Part shown: positions 12,364 through 12,718 of the stretch, one piece after another
How positions within the stretch are numbered: the first letter of the stretch is position 1
How the letters are laid out: each line of letters begins with the position of its first letter
Assembly: GCA_902783065.1 (NCBI GenBank)
Contig: CACZPV010000200.1
Span: forward strand, 1-12,718
Length of the DNA: 12,718 nucleotides
Source of the DNA: an uncultured Ruminococcus sp.
Lineage (GTDB): Bacteria > Bacillota > Clostridia > Oscillospirales > Acutalibacteraceae
Direction: 5' to 3'
Program-made: the position numbers and the translations under genes
Notes under the pieces: model-generated
What the model was told of the DNA's origin: nothing
Seen by the model: only the letters and a program-made list of their open reading frames with translations
Databases searched by the model: none

Positions 12364-12718
12364 GATTTTACCTCCGTTTGATGATCCACATGAACATCGA
12401 GCTGATTAAACGGAATCTCGATGCCGGCTTTGTCAAGACTGTTTTTGACACCTTCCCTTATTTCGTAAAGTGCAGGCCAGTAATTACACGATTCAACCCA
12501 CACATATAATATCATTTCCACACTGCTGTCTCCGAAACGATCGACAATGATTTTATTCGGTTTTTCCTTCAATACATTTTCCACTGTCAAAACATAATCC
12601 ATTATTACCTTTCTCGCCTTTGCGATATCCTGCTCATAGGCGATCGGTACAGGTATTTCCAGACGTCTGTCGCCAAGGTTAAAATGATTTATCACATTGT
12701 TGGAGGAAATTCTGGAAT
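12360..12718 (-). CDS. Mechanosensitive ion channel (MscS family), C-terminal part
   Basis: This minus-strand gene enters from beyond the window end; the frame is open from 12716 downward and reads SRISSNNVINHFNLGDRRLE, so the GTG at 12695 is an internal codon and not a start. It ends with TGA at 12362-12360. The visible part matches the cytoplasmic C-terminal region of MscS-type channels: the end of the beta domain (the xxN-V-I-N segment), RRLEIPVPIAYEQDIAKARKV, DSSVEMILYVWV, then a helix and AGIEIPFNQLDVHVDH, close to the family's typical AGIEIPFPQxDVH ending. Such channels release solutes on hypo-osmotic shock. The transmembrane part is outside the window. It overlaps coaX by 4 bp, so the two are co-transcribed, with no obvious metabolic link. 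Confidence 0.88.
   Translation of the reverse strand, partial: SRISSNNVINHFNLGDRRLEIPVPIAYEQDIAKARKVIMDYVLTVENVLKEKPNKIIVDRFGDSSVEMILYVWVESCNYWPALYEIREGVKNSLDKAGIEIPFNQLDVHVDHQTEVKS

Overview
The window looks like chromosomal DNA of an endospore-forming member of the Clostridia, most likely Oscillospiraceae/Ruminococcaceae. I infer this from the moderately AT-rich composition, strong GGAGG ribosome sites, a nearly complete set of early sporulation regulators, an LL-diaminopimelate aminotransferase, a type III pantothenate kinase and a Cthe_2159-type surface lipoprotein. There are no phage, IS or CRISPR signatures and no rRNA or tRNA genes that I can recognise.

Left part (1-2213, + strand): the 3' end of dapL (lysine/cell-wall precursor synthesis); a membrane-anchored polysaccharide deacetylase with two fibronectin III-like domains; then a short operon of two very small genes, a 50-residue Cys-containing membrane protein and a 30-residue SpoVM homologue, closed by two intrinsic terminators in tandem.

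Sporulation core (2390-6399, + strand): spoIIAA-spoIIAB-sigF with overlapping reading frames, then spoIVB, then spo0A. Together with spoVM, this stretch of about 4.4 kb encodes the master regulator (Spo0A), the forespore sigma factor with its anti-sigma and anti-anti-sigma factors, the protease that signals from forespore to mother cell (SpoIVB), and the peptide that anchors the coat base layer (SpoVM). In Bacillus subtilis these lie at separate loci. SigF lacks the usual N-terminal segment, and the Spo0A receiver has Glu-Glu where Asp-Asp is normal.

Right part (6460-12718): a GNAT acetyltransferase (-) diverges from a large calcium/pectate-binding-type beta-helix lipoprotein (+). That gene converges on a class I aminotransferase (-) across a strong bidirectional terminator. 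A small lipoprotein of unknown function (+) then converges on coaX (-), which overlaps the upstream mechanosensitive-channel gene (-) by 4 bp; the latter runs off the window.

Gaps over 300 bp lie at 5218-5613 (spo0A upstream region with a long leader hairpin), 6964-7343 (divergent promoters plus an unexplained structured segment) and 10869-11227 (nothing firm). No single new system stands out. The best leads are the uncharacterised small membrane protein next to spoVM, the atypical Spo0A and SigF, and several symmetric or periodic non-coding elements.
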